Assembly (NCBI RefSeq): GCF_900113025.1
Contig: NZ_FONT01000008.1
Location: forward strand, 16,251-80,250
DNA from: Alteribacillus iranensis
GTDB taxonomy: Bacteria > Bacillota > Bacilli > Bacillales > Marinococcaceae
Direction: 5' to 3'
Length of the DNA stretch: 64,000 bases
The translations under genes and the position numbers were made by a program. Shown one piece after another: positions 62,429-64,000 of this stretch (the first letter of the stretch is position 1; every line of letters begins with the position of its first letter). The notes beneath the pieces are model-generated. The model was not told the DNA's origin. It saw only the letters and a list, made by a program, of their open reading frames with translations, and ran no database searches.

Positions 62429-63503
62429 TTACTTTATCTGCTGCTTCTCCTAATAATTTCAAATATTCATCCGTCGTATATTTGATCGATAATGGGTTCG
62501 GATTTACAGAAGCAGCGAGCGGCGTCCCATTACCGATGAACACAACAGAGCCACGTTGAATGGCTGAAATTTTCCCAAGGAGAGGATCTTCCTTCACGGC
62601 CTGATACAGACTGTCATCTCCATAACTGATAAGAATATCCGCGTCATTCAGGATGTCTGCATTTTCAGCACTCAGGCCCATGGAGAAACTGTTTGGATCT
62701 TGAATCTGTTCGATGACACTTTCCGGGTATGTCATCCCCAACTCTTCCAGAAATGCCCCACGTGGATCAGCCGGAGTATAAATATGTAATTGAGACATGT
62801 CTTTTGCCGAAAAATTGACCCATGCCACTGTTTTCCCTTTCAGTTGCGGATACTGCTTCACTTTTTCTTTGATGAGATTCTCTGTGTCTTGGATGAGCTC
62901 TTCGCCCTCTTCTTTCATTCCCATCCCCGTCGCATTCAGCATGACTTGATCACGCCATGTCGTTAACCACGGACCATCTTGATAGGCGACAACCGGGGCG
63001 ATTTGGGTAAGTATGTCGTAATCCTCTTGTGTAATCCCAGAATAAGCAGCAAGAATGACATCCGGGTTCGTATCCGAAATGGCCTCAAAATCAAGTCCAT
63101 CTGTGTCTTGGAATACATTCGGATTTTCCACATTCAATTCTTCTAGCTTCTCAGCCGTCCAAGGTAACAGCCCACTCTCGTCTGGTACGCCATAATTCGC
63201 TTCTGAGAAACCTACAGGAACGACACCTAAGGCAAGAGCTACATCATGGTTGGCCCATTGGATAGATGCCACACGTTCCGGCTTTTCCTCAATCACCGTT
63301 TCGCCAAAAGCATGCTCGATCACAATCGGATAGTCACTGTTCTGTTTATCAACGCCCGCTTTGTCGCTATTTTCCGAAGCGGCATCCTCAGAAGATGCAT
63401 CAGTAGAAGCACTTGAGTCTTCCCCGGAGCATCCAACAAGAACGATTAAAAATAAGGTGATGACAAGGAATGATAAGAAAGAAAGATTTGATCTAACCTG
63501 CAC
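62421..63503 (-). CDS. Ferric-siderophore-binding lipoprotein
   Basis: Surface lipoprotein of 360 residues, cluster-8 binding protein fold. The signal peptide ends in VLVGC; a Ser/Asp/Glu linker follows, then the domain starting YPIVIEHAFGETVIEEKPER, typical of FepB/FeuA-type receptors. GTG 63503 follows AAAGGAGG. Just upstream lie a -35/-10 pair and a 16/19 match to the Fur box, so the operon should be induced by iron starvation. The siderophore cannot be named. Confidence 0.93.
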   Translation of the reverse strand: MQVRSNLSFLSFLVITLFLIVLVGCSGEDSSASTDASSEDAASENSDKAGVDKQNSDYPIVIEHAFGETVIEEKPERVASIQWANHDVALALGVVPVGFSEANYGVPDESGLLPWTAEKLEELNVENPNVFQDTDGLDFEAISDTNPDVILAAYSGITQEDYDILTQIAPVVAYQDGPWLTTWRDQVMLNATGMGMKEEGEELIQDTENLIKEKVKQYPQLKGKTVAWVNFSAKDMSQLHIYTPADPRGAFLEELGMTYPESVIEQIQDPNSFSMGLSAENADILNDADILISYGDDSLYQAVKEDPLLGKISAIQRGSVVFIGNGTPLAASVNPNPLSIKYTTDEYLKLLGEAADKVNE

Positions 63504-63539
63504 GTAAAGATCCTCCTTTATGTAAAATTTAATTTAGAT

Positions 63540-63558
63540 GATAAAGATTCTCATTATC
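63540..63558. promoter_or_regulatory. Fur box
   Basis: GATAAAGATTCTCATTATC matches the classical GATAATGATAATCATTATC at 16 of 19 positions. It lies about 12 bases downstream of the -10 box of the siderophore operon, where bound Fur would block transcription. Confidence 0.8.
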
Positions 63559-63569
63559 ATTTGTTTAAT

Positions 63570-63598
63570 AGTCTATATTCGGTGTCACAATTTGTCAA
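63570..63598 (-). promoter_or_regulatory. Promoter of the siderophore import operon
   Basis: Minus-strand TTGACA (63598..63593), a 17-base spacer, and TAGACT (63575..63570). Confidence 0.6.
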
Positions 63599-63629
63599 CG
63601 TAAAATTCAAAAAATAGGAATGAATGATT

Positions 63630-63664
63630 AAAAAACTGCACCCCGATAACGGCTGGGGTGCAGT
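63630..63664 (-). terminator. Terminator of the acidic repeat protein gene
   Basis: Minus strand ACTGCACCCC (63664..63655) pairs with GGGGTGCAGT (63644..63635), followed by TTTTTT. Confidence 0.85.
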
Positions 63665-63708
63665 CCAAACTCTTAAGCATTGTATTCTATCATCATAGGA
63701 CTTGTATT

Positions 63709-64000
63709 TTATTCTTCTTCCTCTTCTTCTGCGTCGGATTCAGAGGCAAGCAGTTCATCCGGGCTAAAGCTCATATCTTCGAGGTTAAAGTTAATAATTT
63801 GAACGAGCTCATCGGCATCAATATTTAATATAGGTTCCACCACATCTTCTACTACAGAATCGTCTTCAGGAGTGGTCTCTGCCGGCTGCTCTGCATCCGT
63901 GTTTTCTTCAGGAGCTTCTGTTCCTGTATTTTCATCTGGTGCTTCAGCTCCGGTATTCTCTTCTGGCGCTTCAGCTCCGGTATTCTCTTCTGGTGCTTCA
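63709..64000 (-). CDS. Acidic repeat-containing protein, N-terminus outside window
   Basis: C-terminal 96 residues of a larger protein; the frame is open at base 64000. The visible part begins with nine-residue repeats (ENTGAEAPE, with variants ENTGTEAPE and ENTDAEQPA). A non-repetitive stretch with ILNIDADELVQIINFNLEDM follows, and the end is a run of glutamates. The repeats are a flexible acidic linker typical of surface or secreted proteins of salt-tolerant Bacillaceae. No family can be assigned. Confidence 0.7.
   Translation of the reverse strand, partial: EAPEENTGAEAPEENTGAEAPDENTGTEAPEENTDAEQPAETTPEDDSVVEDVVEPILNIDADELVQIINFNLEDMSFSPDELLASESDAEEEEEE
63907..64000. repeat. 27-bp tandem repeat within the acidic protein gene
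   Basis: Period 27: units at 63907..63933 (diverged), 63934..63960, 63961..63987 and a partial unit to 64000. The second and third units differ at only two bases. The array continues past the right edge. Confidence 0.8.

Overview
The window reads as chromosomal DNA of a low-GC Gram-positive bacterium, most likely a Bacillaceae member. The evidence is AGGAGG-type ribosome sites almost everywhere, frequent GTG/TTG starts, sigma-A type promoters, lipobox lipoproteins, an SLH/NlpC cell-wall protein, a CatDE-type quinone-stress cassette with an HxlR regulator, MocR and IclR regulators and a YwrD-like gamma-glutamyltransferase. No tRNA, rRNA, CRISPR array, intact transposase or phage gene was seen.

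Bases 1-24,500 (minus strand) hold the outstanding element. A promoter at 21753..21781 appears to drive about 21.7 kb of tightly packed genes. In transcription order they are: an extradiol ring-cleavage dioxygenase, an SDR lacking its catalytic residues, a ThDP enzyme, an aldehyde dehydrogenase, an aspartate-dehydrogenase-like protein, both subunits of a Rieske ring-hydroxylating dioxygenase, a canonical SDR, a double-VOC protein, a TauABC/SsuABC-type ABC importer, an MFS carrier, a CoxG-like protein, a three-subunit molybdenum hydroxylase and a Liv-type ABC importer running off the left edge. Just upstream, an amidohydrolase, an alpha/beta hydrolase and an IclR regulator form one or two smaller units. 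An identical 11-bp palindrome lies at two of the promoters. I read this as an uncharacterised aerobic degradation route for a small aromatic or N-heteroaromatic compound. The substrate cannot be named from sequence.

Bases 24,700-34,600 are mixed housekeeping: an NlpC/P60-SLH protein, a rifampicin-phosphotransferase/PEP-synthase-like gene broken by one in-frame TAG, an atypical protein kinase, a gamma-glutamyltransferase, a 47-residue lipoprotein, a dispersed repeat, and an MFS carrier downstream of a MocR regulator. Bases 34,700-40,700 are a redox-stress block: catE-wrbA-catD, a divergent HxlR regulator with two TTAC-N5-GTAA sites, a nitroreductase, and ahpC-ahpF behind Fur/PerR-like boxes. 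Bases 40,800-48,500 carry small membrane proteins, a beta-propeller protein whose ribosome site lies in an inverted repeat, a GNAT enzyme, an AraC/GyrI regulator, an SDR and a decayed toxin-antitoxin pair.

Bases 48,800-57,900 hold a DMT carrier, a FadR-type regulator next to ilvD with a tandem operator, an FMN reductase, a manganese catalase, an AEC carrier and a Cd/Zn-type P1B ATPase. In the ATPase a UGA replaces the first cysteine of the N-terminal CxxC metal site. Bases 57,900-64,000 hold a cyclase-family hydrolase, a flavin-binding protein, a four-gene Fur-controlled ferric-siderophore importer, and the end of a repeat-containing acidic protein cut by the right edge.
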